13,301 nucleotides of DNA from contig JBAZMG010000026.1 of NCBI GenBank assembly GCA_041649895.1, positions 1-13,301 of the forward strand. The letters are read 5' to 3'. Made by a program: the position numbers and the translations under genes. Below the pieces are notes generated by a model, which saw only the letters and a list, made by a program, of their open reading frames with translations, was not told the origin of the DNA and did not search any database. This document shows positions 1 to 6,313 of the stretch, one piece after another (position 1 is the first letter of the stretch; the number at the start of each line of letters is the position of its first letter). This stretch comes from STD1-204 sp041649895 (GTDB lineage: Bacteria; Patescibacteriota; Minisyncoccia; Minisyncoccales; Minisyncoccaceae).

Positions 1-208
1 GACCCTCTTTGTTTAGAATATCATTCAGATCATTTGCTGGGCTTGGCTCCGATAGGGGGTGGATCAATGGGGTTTTTCCAATATTTTTTAGAGCAAAGAA
101 CACAGCCAAAGCCGCGCCGAGAGTGTCCGTGTCGGGATTGCTTTTTATCGACATCACTATATTCTTAGCGGTTTTAAGCGCGTTTTTTACGTTGTCTGTG
201 TTTTCCAT
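1..208 (-). CDS. DHH-family phosphoesterase, N-terminal part (cut by window start)
   Basis: Reading the minus strand from an ATG at 208 gives 69 uninterrupted codons to the window edge. The N-terminal stretch includes SNPDTDTLGAALAV at residues 23-36. This matches the first metal-binding motif (D-x-D-x-x-G, here D26, D28, G31) of DHH phosphoesterases such as NrnA oligoribonuclease/pAp phosphatase and RecJ-like proteins, where it helps bind Mn2+. A purine-rich GAGGG ends 6 bases before the ATG, one of the few good ribosome binding sites in the window, which supports this start. The gene is divergent from tsaE. The DHH motif and the DHHA1 domain are outside the window, so the subfamily (NrnA-like is my guess) cannot be decided. 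Confidence 0.72.
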   Translation of the reverse strand, partial: MENTDNVKNALKTAKNIVMSIKSNPDTDTLGAALAVFFALKNIGKTPLIHPLSEPSPANDLNDILNKEG

Positions 209-271
209 ATCTTTCCCTCAAACTACTTCATTTCGTGGCAAAAGTCAAAATGAGTTATTCCGCCTCGAATT

Positions 272-300
272 TGCGTTAAAAATAGCGTAAGGGTATAATT
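272..300 (+). promoter_or_regulatory. Predicted sigma70-type promoter for tsaE
   Basis: TTGCGT at 272-277 and TATAAT at 295-300 are separated by 17 bases. Transcription would start near 307, giving an untranslated leader of about 90 bases before the tsaE ATG at 398. The leader contains a small AGGC-CAAT-GCCT hairpin (306-317) and ends in a heptamer repeat. The gap 209-397 between the divergent DHH and tsaE genes holds nothing else that I could recognise. Confidence 0.55.
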
Positions 301-360
301 AATATAGGCCAATGCCTCGATTTTCATCTTTATGGTCGAAAACTAAAAAATCGTAAATAA

Positions 361-395
361 ATCTTAATTCTTACTTCTTTATTCTTGATTCTTGC
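361..395 (+). repeat. Heptanucleotide tandem repeat upstream of tsaE
   Basis: Five 7-base units lie in register: ATCTTAA, TTCTTAC, TTCTTTA, TTCTTGA, TTCTTGC, ending two bases before the tsaE start codon. The unit consensus is TTCTTNA. Two further units (TTCTTGA, TTCTTTA) occur upstream of ruvA at 8069-8082. The array occupies the place where a Shine-Dalgarno would be, so in the mRNA it would be an unstructured U-rich leader. Confidence 0.7.
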
Positions 396-397
396 TT

Positions 398-901
398 ATG
401 GATTATTTAACCAATAGCGCGGAAGAAACCCAAAAAATAGGAGAAAAATTCGCTCAAGAGATCTCTCGCGGAAAAACAGCCGTAATTATTTGCTTAAAAG
501 GAAAATTGGGAGCCGGAAAAACAACATTTCTCCAGGGTTTGGCGCGGGGATTAAAAATAAAAGAAAAGATCTTAAGCCCGACCTTTGTTATTATGAATAG
601 GATCGGTTTAAGGGGAGGTGTTTGCAAAAATTTTTATCATTTTGACTGCTATCGACTGGAAGATTCCAAGGAAATTATCGATCTCGGGTTTGAAGAAATA
701 ATTTCCGATAAGAATAATTTGGTTTGCATCGAATGGCCGGAAAAGATCGCGAAAGTATTGCCAACGGAAGTTATAGAAATAAATTTTGAAGTCTTAGAAG
801 GGGATAAAAGAAAGATTCACCCCCACCTTTTTAAAAAAGATGGGGGTAAAAAAACTAAAAAAAAATGGAAAAGAAAAAAGGAAAAAATAATGTTTTTGTA
901 G
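398..901 (+). CDS. tsaE: tRNA threonylcarbamoyladenosine biosynthesis ATPase TsaE
   Basis: TsaE (YjeE) is the small cytoplasmic ATPase that works with TsaB and TsaD to make the t6A37 modification of ANN-decoding tRNAs. The 167-residue protein shows a Walker A loop GKLGAGKTTF (residues 35-44, K41), SPTF (60-63), the HFDCYRL segment (81-87) and IEWPEKI (111-117), all in family order. ATG 398 is chosen over an in-frame TTG at 392; there is no Shine-Dalgarno, only the heptamer array. The family usually ends near residue 140-150. Here residues 141-150 (HPHLFKKDGG) are encoded by a copy of the hairpin repeat seen twice more in the window, followed by a lysine-rich tail to 167. The tail overlaps the downstream exonuclease gene by 37 bases. 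Assignment is firm; the function of the tail is unknown. Confidence 0.93.
   Translation: MDYLTNSAEETQKIGEKFAQEISRGKTAVIICLKGKLGAGKTTFLQGLARGLKIKEKILSPTFVIMNRIGLRGGVCKNFYHFDCYRLEDSKEIIDLGFEEIISDKNNLVCIEWPEKIAKVLPTEVIEINFEVLEGDKRKIHPHLFKKDGGKKTKKKWKRKKEKIMFL
816..852 (+). repeat. Hairpin repeat, copy A (inside tsaE 3' end)
   Basis: ATTCACCCCCACCTTTTT is followed after three A by AAAGATGGGGGTAAAA. The stem pairs 819-831 with 835-847 with one mismatch (C826 opposite A840) and a three-base loop. The same arms occur in copy B (7566-7609, minus) and copy C (11025-11060). The copy is translated as TsaE residues 141-150 and ends 17 bases before the start codon of the exonuclease gene. No T-run follows directly, so it is not a typical terminator. 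Confidence 0.8.
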
Positions 902-1827
902 TGATCGATAGCAACGCGGTGATCCATCGGGCCTTTCACGCCCTGCCTCCGCTAAAAAAAGAAAACGGGGAAGTGGTTAACGCCGTGTACGGATTTCTTT
1001 TAGTTTTGTTTAAAATTTTAAAAGAGCTCGACCCGATGTGTCTGGCCGCTTGTTTTGATTTGCCGGAACCCACTTTTAGGAAACAAGCGTTTGAACAATA
1101 TAAAGCGAAAAGAAAAAAAGCTCCGGACGAATTATACGCGCAGATCCCTATGGTTAAAGACGTTTTAAGGACGTTCAATGTTCCCATCTTTGAATCTGCC
1201 GGATACGAGGCGGACGATGTTATCGGCACCCTCACCAATGCCAAAACGGAAGGGGCGTTAAAAAACGCGGAAAACGTTATTGTTTCGGGCGATCTGGACA
1301 CGCTTCAGTTGGTTAACAAAAAGACCAAAGTTTATTTTTTAAGCCGCGGAGTGAAAGAAACTGTTTTTTATGATGAAGAAAAAATAAAGGAAAGATACGA
1401 TGGATTATCTCCCGAGCAGATCATTGATTTTAAAGCGTTGAGAGGGGATGCTTCGGATAATATTCCCGGGGTAAAAGGAATCGGCGAAAAAACCGCGATA
1501 GAACTCTTAAAACAATACAAAGATCTGAAAGGTGTTTATAAAGAAACCGAGAAAGAGAATTCAAAGATCAAAGGATCGATAAAAGAAAAACTCTTGAAAG
1601 ATAAGGAAAACGCTTTTTTGAGCTACGATCTTGGAAGGATAGACAGGGCTGTTCCTCTGAAAATAGACATGGACGCCGCGTGCTGGGGCGGGTATGACGA
1701 AAAAAAAGTTCTAAAAATGCTCGCCGACTTCGGGTTTAAGAGTTTAATGAACAAATTACCCGGCGCCGAACAAAAAACTCCGCCTGTGGCCGTAAAAAAG
1801 ATTGGTGAAAACTTGAAACTATGGTAA
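865..1827 (+). CDS. Stand-alone 5'-3' exonuclease (DNA polymerase I N-domain / flap endonuclease type)
   Basis: This structure-specific nuclease family removes RNA primers and 5' flaps during lagging-strand synthesis and repair. The 320-residue protein carries the conserved metal-site motifs: VVIDSN (D15), FDLPEPTFR with YKAKRKKAPDEL, YEADDVIGTL, SGDLDTLQLV, and the H3TH DNA-binding segment RGDASDNIPGVKGIGEKTA. It ends about 30 residues after the exonuclease fold, without any 3'-5' exonuclease or polymerase domain, so it corresponds only to the first third of bacterial PolA. ATG 865 overlaps tsaE by 37 bases; a GTG at 901 is possible, but would leave only two residues before the catalytic aspartate. 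No good Shine-Dalgarno, but the GGGGGT arm of hairpin copy A ends 17 bases upstream. The histidine kinase follows after 29 bases, with no convincing terminator. A separate polymerase-domain gene elsewhere is expected by inference. Confidence 0.9.
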   Translation: MEKKKGKNNVFVVIDSNAVIHRAFHALPPLKKENGEVVNAVYGFLLVLFKILKELDPMCLAACFDLPEPTFRKQAFEQYKAKRKKAPDELYAQIPMVKDVLRTFNVPIFESAGYEADDVIGTLTNAKTEGALKNAENVIVSGDLDTLQLVNKKTKVYFLSRGVKETVFYDEEKIKERYDGLSPEQIIDFKALRGDASDNIPGVKGIGEKTAIELLKQYKDLKGVYKETEKENSKIKGSIKEKLLKDKENAFLSYDLGRIDRAVPLKIDMDAACWGGYDEKKVLKMLADFGFKSLMNKLPGAEQKTPPVAVKKIGENLKLW

Positions 1828-1856
1828 ATTAAATGTGAAAAACATTTGTTTATTTT

Positions 1857-3065
1857 ATGGAAACAAAAGATCCGGTAAAAGAACCTCAACAAATCGATGC
1901 CGCGAAGAGTGATGCCGAACTTGCGGCGATAAAAAACGAAGAGCTTAGAAAAATAAGGCTGGCTTTTTTGAATATTTTGGAAGACACCGAAGAAGCCCGA
2001 AGGACAGCCGTAAAAGAAAGGAATAAGACGCTCGCCATAATTAAGAATTTAGCCGACGGCCTTTTGGTGTTGGACGAAGAAAATAGAATAGAGCTGATAA
2101 GCCCGCTCACGGAAAATTTTTTAAAGCAATCAGGCGACGATTTGGTCGGAAAGAATATTTTGAAAAGTTTTTCCAAGATCAAAGAGCTGGAACCGCTGGT
2201 TTCTCTCTTAAAAGACGAAAAAAAACAAAAGATAAGAATTGTTTCGAGAAAAGAAATAGTCCTGCGGGAAAAACTATATCTTGAGGTGACCACAATCTCT
2301 CTTGAAGGGGATATTGGAACAAAAGGAACTTTGATTATTCTCCACGATGTTTCGCGGGACAAGCTTGTCGAAGAGATCAAGACCGAGTTTGTTTCCATTG
2401 CCGCGCATCAATTAAGGACGCCCCTGTCCGCTATTAAGTGGACTATCAGAATGATGCTTGACGGTGATATCGGTGAGATGACCGCGGAACAGCATGAATT
2501 GTTGGAAAAAACATACATCAGCAATGAGAGAATGATCGCCCTGATCAATGATCTTTTAAATGTGACGCGAATAGAAGAAGGCAGATTTTTATACAAACCG
2601 GAGCCCATGCAGATGGAAGAAATTGTCAATTCCTCGATCAAGGCTTCGGAAGATCTGCTAAAGATCAAAAAGATTGCTCTGAAAACCGATCTGCCGAAAG
2701 AACCCTTGCCAAAAGTTTTTCTTGATAAAGAAAAAATGAGTATCGTGGTTCAAAATCTTTTGGAAAACGCGATCAAATATACTCCGGAAAACGGAAACAT
2801 AAATATTTCTTTGGAAAAGAACAACGAAGGCATACTTTTTACGATAAAGGACAGTGGAGTGGGGATACCTATGGACCAGCAAGAAAGGATCTTTACGAAA
2901 TTTTTTCGCGGCAGCAACGTGATCAGGCTCGAAACCGACGGTTCCGGATTGGGTCTTTATACCACCAAGAATATTGTCGAATCCCATAACGGAAAGATCT
3001 GGTTTGAGTCAGAGGAGGGTAAGGGAACCACTTTTTTCGTCTCTTTGCCTATTGTAAAAGAATAA
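1857..3065 (+). CDS. Cytoplasmic PAS-domain sensor histidine kinase
   Basis: A 402-residue two-component sensor kinase with no signal peptide or membrane segment, so it should sense a cytoplasmic or membrane-associated signal. Residues about 15-60 are charged and helical (likely coiled coil), 60-165 look like a PAS domain, and 172-240 are the HisKA dimerisation domain with phospho-acceptor H184 in AAHQLRTPLSAIKW. The ATPase domain (about 285-400) has the N box with N304 (LLENAIKYTPENG), G1 DSGVGIP (332-338), F box FTKFF (346-350) and G2 GSGLGLY (362-368). All catalytic boxes are intact. It has no attached receiver. The only response regulator in the window is at 5048, beyond the secreted-protein gene; that they are a pair is inference from proximity. 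There is no Shine-Dalgarno before ATG 1857. Signal unknown. Confidence 0.92.
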   Translation: METKDPVKEPQQIDAAKSDAELAAIKNEELRKIRLAFLNILEDTEEARRTAVKERNKTLAIIKNLADGLLVLDEENRIELISPLTENFLKQSGDDLVGKNILKSFSKIKELEPLVSLLKDEKKQKIRIVSRKEIVLREKLYLEVTTISLEGDIGTKGTLIILHDVSRDKLVEEIKTEFVSIAAHQLRTPLSAIKWTIRMMLDGDIGEMTAEQHELLEKTYISNERMIALINDLLNVTRIEEGRFLYKPEPMQMEEIVNSSIKASEDLLKIKKIALKTDLPKEPLPKVFLDKEKMSIVVQNLLENAIKYTPENGNINISLEKNNEGILFTIKDSGVGIPMDQQERIFTKFFRGSNVIRLETDGSGLGLYTTKNIVESHNGKIWFESEEGKGTTFFVSLPIVKE

Positions 3066-3122
3066 AAAAATAAGAGGTCGACGAACCTAAAATTTAAACA
3101 TTAAAAATAAGTAAATTAAATT

Positions 3123-4922
3123 ATGAAAAAAAGAGTTTTTCTAATAATTGTTTTTCTTTTATTTTTTGTCTGCGGTAATATTTTCGCGCAAACCGCGCAA
3201 AATGACAATTTTGATTTCAGGACATATCTTTTAAATACTATACAATCATTTTTACAAAACTTTGGTAAAGCGCAAACATCCGCGCTGGTCAGCCAAAATT
3301 TATCCATCTTTAAAATGACTGAATTGGTTTCTAATAATTTAAATGAAAACAATAACGCGTCAATTGAGTTCTGGACACAAGCGAATTGTTCCGGGAAATA
3401 TGCTTATGTTGTTCCTAGCGGGTATAAATTAATATCTTGTACGTCCGGGCCGGCAGGAAGCCACGGCGGTTGCGCTACTTGTGGAATGGCAAAGATCGTT
3501 TTAATGAAGGCAATAACCAGCCAAACATCGACCACGACAAACACGACACCTGTTAATGGCGCGTGCGGGTATTTGAATGGAAAATATTCCAGCAATATTG
3601 ATTTCGTTTCAAGCAATAACAATCTTTGCTCCGCCGGAGTTCTTGGTTCCTCGGGAAAAGATACGGGTAATGGTTATTGGTGGTGGAATTGTAGTGGAGT
3701 AAATGGCGGAAACGGCACAGGGTGCAAGGCTTATATATCGCAAGCGATCAATGGAGTTTGCGGCTCCGCGAACGGGACAACTACTTCGGGAGTGCCGACC
3801 GCTAATCTTTGCGCCAGCGGAAACGCGGATTTCGGGGGAGCAACGGATAGATGGGAATGGACTTGCGTCGGTTCAAACGGAGGAACATCTGTTTCGTGCT
3901 CGGCAAATAGAACACAGTTGCCCGCAAATATAATTAATGGGACTTGCGGAAGCGCGAATGGAGTAAGTGTTTATATTATGCCATCGACAAATCTTTGCGG
4001 TACCGGAACTCCTTCAGTTGTTACGCTTACTAATTTAAATAGCTGGATTTGGACGTGTACCGGTTCAAATGGAGGAGCAAAAGTTTCCTGTGGTGCTGAA
4101 AAAATGATTCAAGGGGTTTGCGGCGCCGCAACCCAGATCGCTCCCGTAGCCCCCGGTGTTCTTCTTTGTAGCGACGGAAACGCGTCGGCCGTAACAGGAG
4201 AGGGAACAACTAATAATCCGTGGAAATGGAAGTGTTTCGGTTTAAATGGAGGAGCGGCCGTTTCTTGTTCGGTTACTAAAACAAGCTCAAGCGGAACTGC
4301 CGACAGTTGTGGTTCTCAGGCGACTTGTTGCGGATCCTCGCGTAATGTTTCTTCTTCAGCGGCGCCAAGTTCAAATCTTTGCGCCAATGGAAGTACTCTT
4401 GTTGGTACGGTTTCAGCCTACGGAACCAATCAATGGTTTTGGCAGTGCAAGAATGTGACGGAAAACATTACATATGGTTGTTATGCTCCTAAAAGCACCT
4501 CCACTTCTTCGTTGTCCGCGGTTAACGGTATTTGTGGCACTTCAAACGCGCAAACACTTACTTACGCGCCAACAAATACCTCGACCAATCTTTGCAAGAT
4601 GGGAACCGCTTCGGCGGTAACCGCGGGGAATACGGCATGGACATGGGCTTGCTCCGGTTCAAACGGAGGAACGTCTGCCGCGTGCGCGGCTTCAAAAACA
4701 GTGACCAACGCGAGGCCAATGCCTTGCGGCTATAAATACGGTGACGCTGACGGCGATCACGTGATTTCTTATAACGATGTGGTTGTGGCCGTAAAAAATG
4801 TGTCAACTCTTCCATTAACAGTCATTGACGTCAATGGAAACCAGAGGGGCGACTTTAATGACGTTATTGAAATATATAATTATTCTATAGGCAAAATCAA
4901 TAATTTTACCGTTTGTAAATAA
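3123..4922 (+). CDS. Secreted Cys/Trp/NGG-repeat protein with C-terminal dockerin-like domain
   Basis: A 599-residue exported protein. Residues 1-22 form a signal peptide (MKKR, hydrophobic core, likely cleavage after A22). An N-terminal Cys region (C89, C106, C117, C120) precedes six repeats between 145 and 523. Each has NGxCG, NLC, WxWxC and GxNGGxxxxC, hence four cysteines; for example repeat 2 has C213, C230, C248, C259. The fifth repeat (395-455) is divergent and has an extra cysteine pair CC (402-403). Residues 536-590 hold two calcium-loop-like segments, DADGDHVISYND (541-552) and DVNGNQRGDFND (569-580), the pattern of type I dockerin. In cellulosomes dockerins bind cohesins; in this lineage a surface or adhesion role is only inference. 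No membrane anchor or LPXTG motif is visible. I do not recognise the repeat as a named family. No Shine-Dalgarno precedes ATG 3123. Confidence 0.85.
   Translation: MKKRVFLIIVFLLFFVCGNIFAQTAQNDNFDFRTYLLNTIQSFLQNFGKAQTSALVSQNLSIFKMTELVSNNLNENNNASIEFWTQANCSGKYAYVVPSGYKLISCTSGPAGSHGGCATCGMAKIVLMKAITSQTSTTTNTTPVNGACGYLNGKYSSNIDFVSSNNNLCSAGVLGSSGKDTGNGYWWWNCSGVNGGNGTGCKAYISQAINGVCGSANGTTTSGVPTANLCASGNADFGGATDRWEWTCVGSNGGTSVSCSANRTQLPANIINGTCGSANGVSVYIMPSTNLCGTGTPSVVTLTNLNSWIWTCTGSNGGAKVSCGAEKMIQGVCGAATQIAPVAPGVLLCSDGNASAVTGEGTTNNPWKWKCFGLNGGAAVSCSVTKTSSSGTADSCGSQATCCGSSRNVSSSAAPSSNLCANGSTLVGTVSAYGTNQWFWQCKNVTENITYGCYAPKSTSTSSLSAVNGICGTSNAQTLTYAPTNTSTNLCKMGTASAVTAGNTAWTWACSGSNGGTSAACAASKTVTNARPMPCGYKYGDADGDHVISYNDVVVAVKNVSTLPLTVIDVNGNQRGDFNDVIEIYNYSIGKINNFTVCK
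3555..4691 (+). repeat. Six tandem coding repeats (about 53-61 residues each)
   Basis: Repeat units in the secreted protein lie at about 3555-3731, 3750-3908, 3936-4097, 4110-4274, 4305-4487 and 4524-4691. The most conserved stretch in DNA is around the codons for GSNGG. The units share four cysteines and the WxW aromatic pair but differ in the middle, so they look like old, diversified duplications rather than recent slippage products. Confidence 0.85.
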
Positions 4923-4932
4923 TTTGGAATTT

Positions 4933-4967
4933 CGCGAGGCGCGGCCGTGTTTGGCCGCGTCCCCGCG
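4933..4967. other. GC-rich imperfect hairpin between the secreted protein and the response regulator
   Basis: CGCGGCC (4940-4946) pairs perfectly with GGCCGCG (4953-4959) around GTGTTT. The stem can be extended outward by GG/CC across a bulged T4960, a single A/C mismatch, and CGCG (4933-4936) with CGCG (4964-4967). It starts 11 bases after the stop of the secreted protein and ends 4 bases before a -35 box. There is no T-run, so a factor-independent terminator is doubtful; it may protect the 3' end or serve as a protein-binding palindrome. Confidence 0.6.
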
Positions 4968-4971
4968 TACG

Positions 4972-5000
4972 TTGACCAATTATTGAATAAAATGTAAAAT
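4972..5000 (+). promoter_or_regulatory. Predicted sigma70-type promoter for the response regulator-fpg-holA operon
   Basis: TTGACC (4972-4977) and TAAAAT (4995-5000) are spaced by 17 bases. Transcription should begin near 5007, about 40 bases before the regulator ATG at 5048. No other promoter of this quality is seen before holA ends, so this probably drives all three genes. Confidence 0.65.
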
Positions 5001-5047
5001 GAGTAGTATAGAAGTTGAAAAGTAAAGCTTTCTCGGCACTTAAGATT

Positions 5048-5416
5048 ATGGCAAAAAAAATACTTATAATAGAAGACGATAAATTTTTGAGAGAATTGAT
5101 GACTCGCAAGCTTTTGAGCCTTGAATACGACGTTGTTTCCGCTTCGGACGGGGAAGAGGGATTGCAGAAAATAAAGTCGGAGACGCCGGACATCGTTCTT
5201 TTGGATTTGATCTTACCCGGGATAAACGGATTTGATGTTTTGGCAAAAGCTAAAAAGGATCCGGCGATCGAAAAAATTCCGATAATCATTCTTTCAAATT
5301 TGGGACAGAGCGAAGACATAGAAAAGGGCTTAAAATTGGGAGCGCAGGACTTTTTGGTCAAGGCGCATTTTACGCCCCAGGAAATAGTCAACAAATTAAG
5401 ATCGATCTTAGGGTAA
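5048..5416 (+). CDS. Single-domain response regulator (CheY-like receiver)
   Basis: A 122-residue protein that is only a receiver domain. Acidic metal-binding residues E9, D10 and D11 (ILIIEDD), phospho-acceptor D53 (LLDLILPG), S83 and K105 (LVKA) are all in canonical places. There is no DNA-binding or enzymatic output domain, so it should act through protein contact or as a phosphate relay. ATG 5048 is chosen over an in-frame TTG at 5015 because the fold begins with MAKKILIIEDD, and because 5015 lies very close to the predicted transcription start. fpg begins 15 bases after its stop, so the two are probably co-transcribed. The histidine kinase at 1857 is the only partner candidate in view. 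The family assignment is firm; its target is unknown. Confidence 0.93.
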   Translation: MAKKILIIEDDKFLRELMTRKLLSLEYDVVSASDGEEGLQKIKSETPDIVLLDLILPGINGFDVLAKAKKDPAIEKIPIIILSNLGQSEDIEKGLKLGAQDFLVKAHFTPQEIVNKLRSILG

Positions 5417-5431
5417 ACAAGGACACAATAT

Positions 5432-6313
5432 ATGCCTGAACTTCCGGAGGTGGAAACAATAGTCAATGGTTTGAAAAAAGAAGTCCTTAAAAGGACTTTT
5501 CTTAATATTTGGACCGACGCCCCCAAACTGGTTAAACGCCGGACATTGAATGATTTTAAAAGAAATATTGTCGGACGGAAGATACTTGATATAAAAAGGC
5601 GCGCGAAAAACATTCTGTTTTGTCTGGACACCGATTATGTTCTTTTGGTGCACCAAAAGATGAGCGGACATTTATTAATAGGCAAATGGAAACAAAAAGG
5701 GAAACTGTGGGTTCCGGACAAAAAAGGACCGCTCAGCGAAGATCCGATGAATAGATTTTTACACTTTATTTTTTTCTTGTCCGACGGCAAACAGATCGCC
5801 TTGTCAGATATCCGCAAATTCGCGAAGATCGAGCTCTGGAAGAAACAAGACTTGCTTAATAACAAAGAATATCAAAGCATCGGCCCGGAACCACTTGAGA
5901 AAGAATTTATTTTTAAAAAATTCAAAGATCTGTTTAAAAATAAATCCGGTAAGGTGAAGCAGGTTCTGATGGATCAAAATTTTATCGCGGGAATCGGAAA
6001 TATCTACGCGAGCGAGATATTGTTGGAAGCTCGCTTACATCCCGAGAGCAGGGTGGAGCATTTGACCGATGAAGATTTCAAAAACGTTTACAAGGCGATC
6101 AGGAAAATTTTAAAAAAAGGAATTGAGACCGGAGGCGCGAGCCGCTCGGACTTTAGAAATATTTACGGCGAGAAGGGAGGGTTCCAAAAAGTGGCGAGAG
6201 TTTACGGCAAAGAGGGAGAGAAGTGTCCGCTGAAATGCGGTGGAGTCGTGAAAAGGCTGAAGATAGGGGGCCGCAGTTCTTTTTACTGTCCACAATGCCA
6301 ACAAAAAAAATGA
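5432..6313 (+). CDS. mutM: Formamidopyrimidine-DNA glycosylase (Fpg/MutM)
   Basis: Fpg removes oxidised purines such as 8-oxoguanine and cuts the abasic strand (base excision repair). The 293-residue protein starts with the mature catalytic PELPEVET (P2 nucleophile, E3), has K59 in RRAKN, the H2TH region NFIAGIGNIYASEILLEARLHP (183-204, split here as NFIAGIGNIYASE and ILLEARLHP), and a C-terminal zinc finger with R281 in GGRSSFYCPQC. The finger is odd: the first cysteine pair is C265-PLK-C269, three residues apart, where the family has two; the second pair C286/C289 is normal. Fpg is preferred over Nei because of the PELPEVET start and GGRSSFYC finger. AAGGA lies 8 bases before ATG 5432, a usable ribosome binding site. 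The stop overlaps the holA start as ATGA. Confidence 0.95.
   Translation: MPELPEVETIVNGLKKEVLKRTFLNIWTDAPKLVKRRTLNDFKRNIVGRKILDIKRRAKNILFCLDTDYVLLVHQKMSGHLLIGKWKQKGKLWVPDKKGPLSEDPMNRFLHFIFFLSDGKQIALSDIRKFAKIELWKKQDLLNNKEYQSIGPEPLEKEFIFKKFKDLFKNKSGKVKQVLMDQNFIAGIGNIYASEILLEARLHPESRVEHLTDEDFKNVYKAIRKILKKGIETGGASRSDFRNIYGEKGGFQKVARVYGKEGEKCPLKCGGVVKRLKIGGRSSFYCPQCQQKK

Noticed and set aside
9..290. Plus-strand open frame of 93 codons
   Set aside because: It is antisense to the DHH phosphoesterase start, which has a recognisable motif and a good ribosome binding site.
332..346. Four-codon upstream frame in the tsaE leader
   Set aside because: Too short and without a start signal; likely chance.
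1831..1856. AAATG/CATTT mini-hairpin followed by T-rich DNA after the exonuclease gene
   Set aside because: Only five weak pairs; not enough for a terminator claim.
3074..3090. AGGT/ACCT mini-hairpin before the secreted protein
   Set aside because: Four pairs only and no T-run; neither terminator nor promoter could be supported in 3066-3122.
3555..4691. Periodic repeats considered as a CRISPR array
   Set aside because: The repeats are coding, diverged at the DNA level, and preserve a protein pattern.
4906..5631. Minus-strand open frame of 241 codons
   Set aside because: Antisense to the response regulator and the fpg start, both firmly identified.
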